From: JAPPHA01 sp965221575
GTDB taxonomy: Bacteria > Pseudomonadota > Alphaproteobacteria > Rhodobacterales > Rhodobacteraceae
Length of the DNA: 64,000 nt
Assembly: GCA_965221575.1 (NCBI GenBank)
Contig: CBDCSM010000014.1
Span: 62,001-126,000, forward strand
Reading direction: 5' to 3'
In this document: positions 42,644 to 51,900 of the stretch, in pieces
Layout of the letters: each line of letters begins with the position of its first letter
Numbering within the stretch: the stretch's first letter is position 1
The notes under the pieces: model-generated
Databases searched by the model: none
What the model was told of the DNA's origin: nothing
What the model saw: only the letters and a program-made list of their open reading frames with translations
Position numbers and translations under genes: made by a program

Positions 42644-43831
42644 ATGCAGGATGTTTACGTGATCGGTGCGCGCCGTACGCCCATTGGCGGGTTCCAGGGA
42701 GCGCTCTCGGACATTCCTGCCGCCGAACTCGGCGGCATTGCGACCGCGTCCGCCATCGAAGACGGTGGAATCGGGCCCGGCGAAGTCGAAGAAATCATCA
42801 TGGGTTGCGTCCTTCCGGCCGGCCAGGGGCAGGCTCCGGCCCGCCAGGCAGGATTTCACGCCGGGCTCGGCGAAGATGTACCTGCAACGACCATCAACAA
42901 GATGTGCGGGTCGGGAATGAAAACCGTGATGTGTGCGCACGACCAGATTTCCCTCGGGCGGAATGACGTCATTGCCGCGGGCGGAATGGAAAGCATGTCC
43001 CGGGCGCCGTACCTCTTGACCAGGATGCGCGGCGGCGCGCGGCTTGGCCACAGCCAGGCCATCGACCATATGTTTTTCGACGGCCTGGAAGACGCCTATG
43101 AACCGGGACGGCTCATGGGAACCTACGCCGAGGATTGCGCGGAGGCGTTCCAGTTCACCCGCGAACAACAGGATGGCTACGCGCTGTCATCTCTCGACAG
43201 GGCACTGAACGCGCAGTCGGAAGGCGCCTTCAAGCAGGAAATCGCGCCCGTTGACGTCCAGGCCAGGAAGACCAGTTTCCGCCTTGACGCGGACGAGCAG
43301 CCGGGCAATGCGCGACCGGAGAAAATCCCGGAACTCAAGCCTGCCTTTCGCAAGAATGGAAGCGTGACCGCGGCGAATTCGTCCTCGATTTCCGACGGTG
43401 CAGCGGCATTGATTCTCGCCAGCGACAGGTTCGTGAAATCGCGCGGTGACGGGAAATTCCGCACGCTGGCCCGGATCGCCGGTCACGCGACACATGCCCA
43501 GGCGCCCGGATGGTTTACGACCGCACCGATCCCGGCCGCGCGCACGTTGCTCGAAAAACTCGATTGGGCGGTGTCGGACGTCGACCTCTGGGAAGTCAAC
43601 GAAGCGTTCGCCGTCGTCCCGATGGCGTTCGAACGGGAAATGGGAATACCTCGCGAACGGCTGAATATTCACGGCGGCGCCTGCTCGCTCGGGCACCCGA
43701 TCGGCGCATCCGGGGCGCGAATTCTCGTCACGCTGCTCACGGCACTGGAAAAGGTGCAAGGCAAGCGTGGAATTGCCGCGATCTGCATCGGCGGCGGGGA
43801 AGCCACGGCGATCGCGGTCGAAAGGGACTGA
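42644..43831 (+). CDS. acetyl-CoA C-acetyltransferase / thiolase
   Basis: Thiolase of 395 aa. The nucleophile Cys is in NKMCGSGMKTVM, the His in GGACSLGHPIGASGARI and the second Cys in AAICIGGGEATAIAVE. It could condense or cleave acetoacetyl-CoA or act on longer 3-ketoacyl-CoA. AGGGGA precedes the ATG. It stands alone between nar and purine genes; acetoacetate from homogentisate breakdown would need such an activity, but this link is only suggestive. Confidence 0.9.
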   Translation: MQDVYVIGARRTPIGGFQGALSDIPAAELGGIATASAIEDGGIGPGEVEEIIMGCVLPAGQGQAPARQAGFHAGLGEDVPATTINKMCGSGMKTVMCAHDQISLGRNDVIAAGGMESMSRAPYLLTRMRGGARLGHSQAIDHMFFDGLEDAYEPGRLMGTYAEDCAEAFQFTREQQDGYALSSLDRALNAQSEGAFKQEIAPVDVQARKTSFRLDADEQPGNARPEKIPELKPAFRKNGSVTAANSSSISDGAAALILASDRFVKSRGDGKFRTLARIAGHATHAQAPGWFTTAPIPAARTLLEKLDWAVSDVDLWEVNEAFAVVPMAFEREMGIPRERLNIHGGACSLGHPIGASGARILVTLLTALEKVQGKRGIAAICIGGGEATAIAVERD

Positions 43832-43990
43832 GGAACTCCGCAAGACCGCTGACCTGTTAAGAGTACCGGATTCCCGCGGGCACGCACCGCTTTGCCCGGA
43901 CAGACATGAGCCCTGCACAACCGAGACGGCGGGGAAGAGCAATCCCCGGCATGCCGATCGAAAACCCGCACGATTTCGGTTGAACCGTCC

Positions 43991-45895
43991 GTGCAGGTCA
44001 TGACACATTATTCCATGAACGTTTCGAACACGCGAACGGGAATGCCGGACTCGTGGGCTGACGCCGCTCCGGTCCTCGTCGCCGTTGCGGCCGGCCGCAA
44101 GCCGGCGGATCTCGTCATTCGCAACGGGCGATGGGTCAACGTCCAGAGCCGAGAGATCATCGATCATCATGATCTTGCGATCGCGCGTGGCCGTTTCGCC
44201 TATTGCGGCCCCGACGCGACCCACGCCATCGGCCCGGATACCGTTGTCATCGACGCAGGCGGCCGGTTCATGGTTCCCGGCCTCTGTGACAGTCACATGC
44301 ATATCGAAAGCGGCATGCTGACCGTCAGCCGCTTCGTCGAAGCGGTCGCGCCTCACGGCACGACGTCGATGTTCGTCGACCCCCACGAAGTCGCAAATGT
44401 CCTTGGAATCGACGGCGTCCGCCTTGTCCATGACGAGGCCCTGATCCAGCCGATCAACGTGTTCGTTCAGATGCCATCCTGCGCGCCGTCGGCCCCGGGG
44501 CTGGAAACGACGGGAAAAGAGATCACTCCCGAGGATGTCGCGGAAGCGATGACATGGCCCAATATCGTCGGCCTGGGAGAAATGATGAATTTCCCGGGAG
44601 TGATCAACTGTGATGACAAGATGCTCGCCGAAATCGCCGCAACGCAAAGAGCCGGGAAGACCGTTGGCGGTCACTATGCTTCGCGCGACCTCGGGCCGGC
44701 GTTCCATGCCTATGCGGCAGGAGGCCCCGCCGACGATCATGAAGGCACCCGCGAGATTGACGCGGTCTCACGTGCACGGCAGGGCATGCGGGCGATGCTG
44801 CGTCTCGGGTCCGCCTGGTACGATGTCGAGGCCCAGATCACCGCGGTCACCCGCCTTGGGCTCGATCCCAGGAATTTCACCCTCTGTACCGACGATTGCC
44901 ATTCGGGAACCCTAGTCCACGACGGCCACATGGATCGTGTGCTCCGCCATGCGATCGAGTGCGGATGCCCCCCGCTGGTCGCCCTGCAAATGGCGACCAT
45001 CAACACGGCAACCCATTTCGGCCTCGAGCGCGAAATCGGCTCCATCGCGCCAGGCCGGCGTGCCGACCTCGTCCTGACGGGCGATCTTGAGAGCTTTCCG
45101 GTCGAAACCGTGATCTCGCGAGGCCAGGTTCTCGCCGATGCGGCCGGCCTCGCCGATGAGGTGAAAGACGGGTCCAGGGACCCGTTTCCCCTTCGGTTTT
45201 CCTGGCCTCGGGAAAGCCGGAACACGGTCCGGATCGGCAGGAAACTGACGCCGGCGGACTTCGCGGTTGCGGCGCCGGCCGGGGTCAGCACCGCCCGGGT
45301 CCGTGTCATCGGGGTTATCGAGAACCAGGCACCGACGAAGGCAATGGAAATGGACCTCCGGGCATCTCCCGAAGGCTTGCTGGACGCTGACCCGGATCGC
45401 GATGTCAGCCACGTTGCCGTTGTTGAACGCCACCGGGCGTCGGGTCATGTTGAGAACGGGTTCGTGTCCGGGTTCGGCTATCGGGGCCGCTGCGCCCTGG
45501 CGTCGACCGTTGCTCATGACAGCCATCACGTTATCGTGGCGGGGACTTGTCGAACATCGATGGCCGGCGCGGTCAATCGGCTCGCCGAAGCGGGAGGGGG
45601 CATAGCGCTATTTCGCGACGGGACCGAACTGGCATTCGTTCACCTGCCCGTCGCGGGGCTGATGTCCGACTCTCCGGCGCCGGAAGTCGCCGGGCAGGCG
45701 CAACGGCTCGTTGAGGCAATGGCGGAATGCGGCTGCACGATGAACAACGCGTTCATGCAGCACTCGTTGATGGCCCTCGTCGTGATTCCGGAATTGAGGA
45801 TTTCGGATCTCGGCCTGGTCGATTCGGTCGGATTTGCCTTCACCGATCTTTTCGCCAACGATGGTTCGGGGGAAGGCGGCCGGATCGATTCATGA
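43991..45895 (+). CDS. ade: adenine deaminase
   Basis: Amidohydrolase-fold adenine deaminase of about 630 aa. PADLVIRNGRWVNVQSREI, VPGLCDSHMHIESGMLTVSRF (metal His pair) and GTTSMFVDPHEVANVLG are diagnostic; VGGHYASRDLGPAFHAYAAGG and CTDDCHSGTLVHDGHMD hold further ligands. It converts adenine to hypoxanthine and ammonia in the cytoplasm. Several in-frame starts exist (GTG 43991, ATG 44000, 44015). Its stop overlaps the next start as ATGA. Confidence 0.9.
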   Translation: MQVMTHYSMNVSNTRTGMPDSWADAAPVLVAVAAGRKPADLVIRNGRWVNVQSREIIDHHDLAIARGRFAYCGPDATHAIGPDTVVIDAGGRFMVPGLCDSHMHIESGMLTVSRFVEAVAPHGTTSMFVDPHEVANVLGIDGVRLVHDEALIQPINVFVQMPSCAPSAPGLETTGKEITPEDVAEAMTWPNIVGLGEMMNFPGVINCDDKMLAEIAATQRAGKTVGGHYASRDLGPAFHAYAAGGPADDHEGTREIDAVSRARQGMRAMLRLGSAWYDVEAQITAVTRLGLDPRNFTLCTDDCHSGTLVHDGHMDRVLRHAIECGCPPLVALQMATINTATHFGLEREIGSIAPGRRADLVLTGDLESFPVETVISRGQVLADAAGLADEVKDGSRDPFPLRFSWPRESRNTVRIGRKLTPADFAVAAPAGVSTARVRVIGVIENQAPTKAMEMDLRASPEGLLDADPDRDVSHVAVVERHRASGHVENGFVSGFGYRGRCALASTVAHDSHHVIVAGTCRTSMAGAVNRLAEAGGGIALFRDGTELAFVHLPVAGLMSDSPAPEVAGQAQRLVEAMAECGCTMNNAFMQHSLMALVVIPELRISDLGLVDSVGFAFTDLFANDGSGEGGRIDS

Positions 45896-47427
45896 AAGAA
45901 CTCCCCCTGATCGAGCCGAGAACAATCGGTAAACAGGAATTCGAGGATCCGCAGAGCGTCGTCGCGGCGGTCCAGGACATTTACTCCGGGTCGGTGCGGT
46001 TCCTCTGCCGCCACCTTGAAGACGCGCTTGCGGGCAAGCAACCCGCCGGGCGTTACCGCGCCTACTATCCCGAGATTTCCATTACGACCACGCGGCATTC
46101 GCGGGTGGACAGCCGCCTCGCATACGGGTTCGTGGTTGCTCCGGGAACCTATGCGACGACCCTGACCCGGCCACGGCTTTTCGGTGGATATCTCCACCAA
46201 CAGGTATCCCTGTTGCTCAGGAATCACGGGGCGCCAATCACTGTCGGCGTTTCCAGGAAGCCGATCCCGGTACACTTTGCGATCGGCAGTTACCTGTCTC
46301 TCGAGGACGTCAGCGATTTCGGAGACAGCCCGGTGGCCATGCATCGGTCACCCGGTTTTTCCGACGAACCGGAGCACGACGATGATTCCTTCCCGCTTCG
46401 TGACTATTTCGACGTCCCTGACCTGGCGACGATTTCCGACGAAATCATCAATTGCACGGAGGATTTTTCCGGTCTCGATGTAAAACCACTGGCGCCATTC
46501 TCCGCGGAACGAGTCGACTATTCCCTGGCGCGGCTTTCGCACTACACCTCGACCGACCCGGTCCATTTCCAGAATCATGTCCTGTTTACGAATTACCAGT
46601 TCTATGTGGACGAGTTCGTGCGATTTTCCTTGGAGGCCGTGGGGAAGGACTCGGGTTACAATGCGCTCGTCCTGCCGGGAAACCAAATCGTCACCGATCC
46701 GGGCGACGCCGGGGCTTTCAACGGGTCGCTGCCGCAACCGCAGATGCCGGCCTATCACCTGAAACGCGCCAATGCGTCGGGGATTTCCCTCGTCAACATC
46801 GGCGTCGGTCCATCGAACGCCAAGACTGCAACGGATCATATTGCAGTCCTGCGACCCCGTGCCTGGTTGATGCTGGGACATTGCGCGGGACTGAGAAGCA
46901 GCCAGAACATCGGTGATTACGTGCTGGCTCATGCCTATGTGCGGGAAGACCATGTCCTCGACGCGGACCTTCCGGTCTGGGTACCTGTTCCAGCGTTGGC
47001 GGAGGTCCAGATCGCGCTCGAATCTGCCGTTGAAGAGATCACGGAACTGCCCGGGTTCGAATTCAAGCGGGTCATGCGTACCGGCACCGTCGCGACGATC
47101 GACAATCGAAACTGGGAACTTCGCCACGTGAGCGGCCCTGTTCAGCGCCTGTCGCAGTCGAGAGCCATCGCCCTCGACATGGAGAGCGCAACGGTCGCGG
47201 CCAACGGTTTCCGGTTCCGCGTACCCTACGGTACCCTTCTCTGCGTGTCGGACAAGCCGCTCCACGGAGAGCTCAAGCTACCGGGAATGGCGACCGCCTT
47301 TTACCAACGCCAGGTAAACCAGCATCTCAAGATCGGTATCAGGGCGATGGAAATTCTCCGGGAAATGCCGCTTGAACGGCTCCATTCCCGGAAACTGCGC
47401 AGCTTCGACGAAACCGCATTCCTGTAA
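45892..47427 (+). CDS. amn: AMP nucleosidase
   Basis: AMP nucleosidase of 511 aa: an N-terminal regulatory domain (GRYRAYYPEISITTT, RPRLFGGYLHQQVSLLLRNHG) and a C-terminal nucleoside-phosphorylase-like domain with VNIGVGPSNAKTATDHIAVLRPRAWLMLGHCAGLRSSQNIGDYVLAHAYVREDHVLD and ALDMESATVAANGFRFRVPYGTLLCVSDKPLHGE. It splits AMP to adenine and ribose 5-phosphate. Translational coupling to adenine deaminase makes a direct AMP to adenine to hypoxanthine route. Confidence 0.92.
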   Translation: MKELPLIEPRTIGKQEFEDPQSVVAAVQDIYSGSVRFLCRHLEDALAGKQPAGRYRAYYPEISITTTRHSRVDSRLAYGFVVAPGTYATTLTRPRLFGGYLHQQVSLLLRNHGAPITVGVSRKPIPVHFAIGSYLSLEDVSDFGDSPVAMHRSPGFSDEPEHDDDSFPLRDYFDVPDLATISDEIINCTEDFSGLDVKPLAPFSAERVDYSLARLSHYTSTDPVHFQNHVLFTNYQFYVDEFVRFSLEAVGKDSGYNALVLPGNQIVTDPGDAGAFNGSLPQPQMPAYHLKRANASGISLVNIGVGPSNAKTATDHIAVLRPRAWLMLGHCAGLRSSQNIGDYVLAHAYVREDHVLDADLPVWVPVPALAEVQIALESAVEEITELPGFEFKRVMRTGTVATIDNRNWELRHVSGPVQRLSQSRAIALDMESATVAANGFRFRVPYGTLLCVSDKPLHGELKLPGMATAFYQRQVNQHLKIGIRAMEILREMPLERLHSRKLRSFDETAFL

Positions 47428-47814
47428 GGCGCAGATGACAGGACTCCACCCGGCGGTCGGACATGCGCGGGCCGGATGCCCTTCAGGATTCGCGGACGGA
47501 GCGTACCACGCGCTGCCTTACCCACGCTTGCGATACGACACGGAAACAATTCCGGGATCGACCTTTCGTTTGTCGGGGCGCAAGAGGAGTGTGAAGGGAT
47601 GTGGCAGGCACGGCAAGACAGTGATGTTGTCCTGCAGTCACCTGCGCCTCCAGCGATATTTCTCCGGACTCTGCAGGGTCTGGCTTGGCGTCCCGAGAAT
47701 TTTCATGTTCGTCTTGGGTGAAGTCATGCCAGCGGGCAGAATTTCGTTTGAGCGCCAGCCGTATCTCATGTACGCATGCCGGAAGTGTTTTTTCAAGACT
47801 CGAAGGAGCAATTC
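47428..47814. other. intergenic region upstream of HU
   Basis: About 390 bases with no convincing gene. It presumably carries the HU promoter. The sequence near 47700-47800 is more AT-rich than the flanks. Confidence 0.4.
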
Positions 47815-48102
47815 ATGTCTCAATCTTCCATGACCAAGTCGCAATTGATCAAGGCGGTTGCCAAAAGATCGGGTATCTCCCAGTCGTCTGCGCGCGACGC
47901 CTTTGAAGCCATGATCGACGTAATCGCCGAAGAACTGAGCCGTGGAGGAAGCGTTTCGGTTCCCGGATTTGCAAGATTTTCCGTTCAGGAACGTCCCGCG
48001 CGGGAAGTCAGAAATCCATTTGAAGGAACAACGATTTCAAAACCTGCCGATCGCGTCGCAAAGGTCAAACTGTCGAAGTCCTTTAGCAAGAATCTCAACT
48101 GA
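47815..48102 (+). CDS. HU family DNA-binding protein
   Basis: HU/IHF fold protein of 95 aa. MTKSQLIKAVAKRSGISQSSARDAFEAMIDVIAEELSRGGSVSVPGFARFSVQERPAREVRNPFEGTTISKPA is the full domain with the beta-arm Arg/Pro tip (RNPFEGT). The ATG at 47815 has AAGGAG about 7 bases upstream. It bends DNA as a nucleoid-associated protein. Distinct from IHF subunits by its GGSVSVPGFARF segment. Confidence 0.92.
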   Translation: MSQSSMTKSQLIKAVAKRSGISQSSARDAFEAMIDVIAEELSRGGSVSVPGFARFSVQERPAREVRNPFEGTTISKPADRVAKVKLSKSFSKNLN

Positions 48103-48809
48103 ACCCGCACGGGCGGGCGCGTGTCCCTATGTCTGGGCAGGTCAGCGTGCATTCCTGACCTGACCGGCGCATTGAAATCCACGAACCTGTTCGGTGCTCA
48201 GATCCCTGGGCACCGCAGGCGCAGGCAGCAGCATTGCCCGAACTTTGGTCAACCGCGATCGGAATAGACGCCCCGGGCATTGAACAATTCGACCGGCGCA
48301 CACTGGATCATGGAGTGGAAGGCCAGGGCCAGCCAAACTTCGTTTGGTTCCGCTTTCGGCGCAAAAAGCTGACCTCCCGCGGTGAAACGTCCCAATGCTC
48401 CAGCCCGTGCTCTTCGATGGCATCGACAGCACGGCGACGAAAACGGGATCGGTATTGCACGGTCGGCGGCCTTGAGCGGCTCGAGGGCATCTTGCAGACC
48501 AGGATCGCTTCGGACAGCGAACCCGGATGATACGCGATGGTCTTCTCCCGGATTTTACGTTTACTGCGCCTGCCCGGCGCAGGAGGGCGGCGATCTGTCC
48601 GGCCTGATCGGGTTCGGCTTCGAAGCTGAAGGTCTTGCTGCGGTCCCATTTGGTGAAATCACCGTTTCGTGCCGCCGTTTTTCCAACGCGGGAACGATTG
48701 ACACGGGAAATTTCGCTCGGGCCAAACAATCGGAACACCATTTCCGGTTCTGCTCCCTCTCCAGGCGTCAAGTCCCACAAATTATCTACATCAAGGGGGC
48801 AGGCACCCG
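48103..48809. other. poorly coding stretch, possible decayed minus-strand gene
   Basis: About 700 bases without a convincing intact gene. On the minus strand one frame reads GDFTKWDRSKTFSFEAEPDQ and AGQIAALLRRAG, and a second frame continues plausibly with YHPGSLSEAILVCKMPSS and AVDAIEEHGLEHWDVSPREV. This could be a frameshifted old gene of unknown family. The downstream part looks non-coding. Confidence 0.25.
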
Positions 48810-49703
48810 ATGAAGTTCCGATTGTCGGATGTCCGGACGCTGGCCATGGGCCTGGCCTTCGCCGCATTCTGGGGCAGTGCCTTTTCCTCGGCGCGAATCA
48901 TCGTTCAGGATGCTCCGCCCCTGACCGCGTTGAGCATCAGATTCCTCATTTCCGGATTGATCGCGCTGGCAATCGCGTGGTTGACCGGAAGGCTGCGCCC
49001 GGTACCCCTTTTTCGCTGGCGCGCAATCATCCTGTTCGGCATCTGCCAGAACGGTCTCTATCTCGGGCTGGTTTTCGTTGCGGTCCAGGTGGTTGAAGCT
49101 TCGATCGCGGCGATCATAGCGAGCACGATGCCACTGGTCGTGGCACTCGCTTCGGTCATTCTGTTCAACCAGAGCCTGGAGCGGAAAGGCGTTTTCGGGA
49201 TTCTGGTCGGTTTCCTCGGCGTGTCGCTTGTACTGGCATCCCGTGTTACCGGACAGGCAACCTTGTGGGGGCTTCTTCTTTGTATCGTCAGCGTACTTTC
49301 ACTGTCGATCGCGACGATGACCATCCGGTCGCTGGATGTCGGCAGGAACATGTTCCAGGTAATCGGCCTGCAAATGCTGGTCGGCAGTGCCGTCCTGTTT
49401 CCCTTCGGCGTCGCACTGGAGCCGCTGTCCGTGACCTGGTCGGTTCCGCTGGTCCTGGCCTTTACCTACACGACCCTGGTGCCGGGATTGTTGGCCACGT
49501 GGATCTGGTTTTCCCTGGTCGAGAGAGCCGGCGCCACCCGGGCAGCCACATTTCACTTCCTTCATCCGTTTTTCGGGGTGGTGACGGCGGCCGTGCTGCT
49601 GGGAGAGTCCCTTTCACTTCTCGACGTCGTCGGCGTCGTGACGATCATGATCGGAATCCTCGCGGTCGTGACCAGCCGTCCGGTCCACCGGGCGCCCGCA
49701 TGA
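48810..49703 (+). CDS. EamA/DMT family transporter
   Basis: Ten-helix drug/metabolite transporter of 297 aa with two EamA halves: AFAAFWGSAFSSARIIVQDAPPLTALSIRFLISGLIAL and LLLCIVSVLSLSIATMTIRSL to ATFHFLHPFFGVVTAAVLLGESLSLLDVVGVVTIMIGI. Probably a metabolite exporter; no substrate clue in neighbours. AGGGGGC lies upstream of the ATG. Confidence 0.88.
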   Translation: MKFRLSDVRTLAMGLAFAAFWGSAFSSARIIVQDAPPLTALSIRFLISGLIALAIAWLTGRLRPVPLFRWRAIILFGICQNGLYLGLVFVAVQVVEASIAAIIASTMPLVVALASVILFNQSLERKGVFGILVGFLGVSLVLASRVTGQATLWGLLLCIVSVLSLSIATMTIRSLDVGRNMFQVIGLQMLVGSAVLFPFGVALEPLSVTWSVPLVLAFTYTTLVPGLLATWIWFSLVERAGATRAATFHFLHPFFGVVTAAVLLGESLSLLDVVGVVTIMIGILAVVTSRPVHRAPA

Positions 49704-49744
49704 ACCGAATCTTGCCAGGCTCCATGTGCAGCCTGTCCGCATGC

Positions 49745-50320
49745 TCAGGCCCACAGATCTCCGAGACTGAAGGTGATGGCATCAAAGGGTGGGATCGAGA
49801 CAGGGTCATCTTCCTTGGCCGTGGCGATCAGGACCCATTCGCCGTCGCGGAGTTCGAACGCTTCAAGATCCCGTGCCACGGGATCGACGAACCACAGGTG
49901 TTGAACACGCTCGCGCGCATAGGTCGGGCGTTTTTCGTGCAGGTCGATCCTGCGGGTCGAGGACGAGACAACCTTGCAAACCCAATCCGGCGTCACGGTG
50001 CAGTAGGCCGCATCGGGGAATTCGGGCATGGTCTCGCGCCGCCAGCCCGCCAGGTCCGGGACGAGGATGTCCTCGCCCAAATGCAGCTCGGGTTCGTCGA
50101 TGATCCACCAGCCACCAGGACCGCCACGTCCCCTGTCGAAAGGACCGCCAAGTTCAACACCAATGATCGAACTTGCACGTGCGTGGGGCATGGCCGGCCT
50201 GGGCTGTGTGTAAAGGGTTCCCGCAATGATCTCTGCAACCATGTGCTCAGGGGCGTCCAGCACGTCCTGGTATGTTGCCCTGCTGATCATGTTCGCCCTT
50301 GCCGTCCGCGAAGCGTTCAT
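49745..50320 (-). CDS. Uma2/DUF820 family protein, catalytic Glu replaced
   Basis: Second Uma2 protein, 191 aa, a close paralogue of 4687-5292: both share ATYQDVLDAP, PELHLG, VPDLAGWRRETMPE, PDAAYCT and HLWFVDP. Here the motif CEVLSPST of the other copy reads CKVVSSST. The presumed active-site Glu is Lys (codon 49973-49975, AAG against GAG, a single transition) and the conserved Pro is Ser. The frame is intact, so it may be a binding-only derivative or a recently inactivated copy. Confidence 0.8.
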   Translation of the reverse strand: MNASRTARANMISRATYQDVLDAPEHMVAEIIAGTLYTQPRPAMPHARASSIIGVELGGPFDRGRGGPGGWWIIDEPELHLGEDILVPDLAGWRRETMPEFPDAAYCTVTPDWVCKVVSSSTRRIDLHEKRPTYARERVQHLWFVDPVARDLEAFELRDGEWVLIATAKEDDPVSIPPFDAITFSLGDLWA

Positions 50321-50509
50321 GGTCGGTCTCCGTCAGTCCGGTCCAAGCATAGCCGAAAACCGGACTTGTGTCTTGCGTTCGTCAAATGGCGTGTTTCAGC
50401 TTGGCGAACAGCATTGCCAACGCCCCGGTCACCATGCCGAAATCCCAAGTCTTCAGGCCTCCTTGCCCGGCCGGATTCGACTCCCGCGCGCCAGAAGCCG
50501 GGCGCTGAT

Positions 50510-51604
50510 TCAGGTGCCGCCGCCGGTTCCGACCTGTCCGCGATTCAGCAATACGTGATCGGCCAGAACGCAGGCCATCATCGCTTCACCAACCGGAACG
50601 GCCCGGATTCCAACACACGGGTCATGGCGCCCCTTCGTGACAATCTCGGTGTCGTCTCCGTTCCGCGTTACCGTCCGCCGCGGCGAAAGGATCGAGGACG
50701 TCGGTTTCACCGCGAATCGGCAGACGAGATCCTGGCCGGACGAGATCCCCCCGAGAATGCCTCCCGCATTATTGGACATGAACTCGGGACCGTCGTGACC
50801 GATGCGCATTTCATCGGCATTCTCGGTGCCCGTCAGGGAGGCCGCGCCCATCCCCGCACCGATCTCGACACCCTTGACCGCGTTGATGGACATCATTGCC
50901 GCGGCAAGGTCCGCGTCGAGCTTGCGGTAGATCGGACAGCCGAGACCAACGGGTACCTTTCGGGCAACCACCTCGATGACCGCACCGACGCTGTTGCCGG
51001 ACTTGCGCAGGCCGTCGAGATACTCTGCCCATTCTTCGACGACCTCGGCGTCCGGCACCCAGAACGGATTGCGTTCAATCTCGTTCTCGTCGAAGCGTTC
51101 ACGAACGGCCGTCAGGGTGCCCATCCGGGTCATGTATCCCTTGATCGAAATCTCCGGTGCGAGTTCCGTGAGCACTGCCCGCGCGACTCCGCCTGCCGCG
51201 ACGCGTGAAGCGGTCTCCCGCGCCGACGAACGTCCTCCGCCACGGTGGTCCCTTATTCCGTATTTCTGCCAGTAGGTGAAATCCGCGTGGCCCGGGCGAA
51301 ACTTGTCAACGATGTCCGAATAATCTCTGGGCCTCTGGTCCTGGTTCCGGATGAACAAGTGTATGGGGGTCCCTGTCGTGCGACCTTCGAAGACCCCTGA
51401 CAGGATCTCCACGATGTCAGGCTCCCGGCGCTGGGAGGTGAACTTGTTCTGCCCGGGCTTGCGCCGTTCCATCCACACCTGGATCATGTTCTCGTCCAGG
51501 GAGATTCCGGGCGGGCAGCCATCGACCACCGCGCCGATTGCAGGTCCGTGGCTTTCGCCCCAGGTCGACACCCTGAACAACCAGCCGAAAGTATTGAAAG
51601 ACAT
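50510..51604 (-). CDS. aroC: chorismate synthase
   Basis: AroC of 364 aa with FGWLFRVSTWGESHGPAIGAVVDGCPPG at the N-terminus, then GRSSARETASRVAAGGVAR and a later FMSNNAGGILGGISSGQDLV. It converts EPSP to chorismate using reduced FMN and is the last shikimate step. AGGAGG lies about 8 bases upstream of the ATG. Stand-alone on the minus strand. Confidence 0.95.
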   Translation of the reverse strand: MSFNTFGWLFRVSTWGESHGPAIGAVVDGCPPGISLDENMIQVWMERRKPGQNKFTSQRREPDIVEILSGVFEGRTTGTPIHLFIRNQDQRPRDYSDIVDKFRPGHADFTYWQKYGIRDHRGGGRSSARETASRVAAGGVARAVLTELAPEISIKGYMTRMGTLTAVRERFDENEIERNPFWVPDAEVVEEWAEYLDGLRKSGNSVGAVIEVVARKVPVGLGCPIYRKLDADLAAAMMSINAVKGVEIGAGMGAASLTGTENADEMRIGHDGPEFMSNNAGGILGGISSGQDLVCRFAVKPTSSILSPRRTVTRNGDDTEIVTKGRHDPCVGIRAVPVGEAMMACVLADHVLLNRGQVGTGGGT

Positions 51605-51900
51605 GTCAAACCTCCTGAACCTGCAATTAATCCGACCTTCGGCGACCGCAAGGCATAATTCGATTCGTTGATCACCCGGGTTTCGCCGAATCCCCGCGCG
51701 GAACCGGAGATACGCGCAGGTTGAACGGTCGTCGTTTCGTCCCCCTTCGAACTTTCCGCGTGCGCCGGGATCAAGGATAGCTTGGCGCGGTGCGATCCCG
51801 ATCGGGGAACGGCCGGAGGTAAGGCCGATCGAAGCCGTCCAAACGCTTCACCCCGGAGTGCCGGCAAACGGTGAAGCGCCATTCCCGTGGAAAATGCTGC
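51605..51900. other. intergenic region between aroC and YhaN-like gene
   Basis: Almost 300 bases upstream of aroC and downstream of the ATPase gene. No gene or clear terminator seen; it should hold the aroC promoter. Confidence 0.35.

Noticed and set aside
49265..51208. 647-codon open frame spanning EamA, Uma2 and aroC
   Set aside because: Crosses three real genes on both strands; no recognisable protein.
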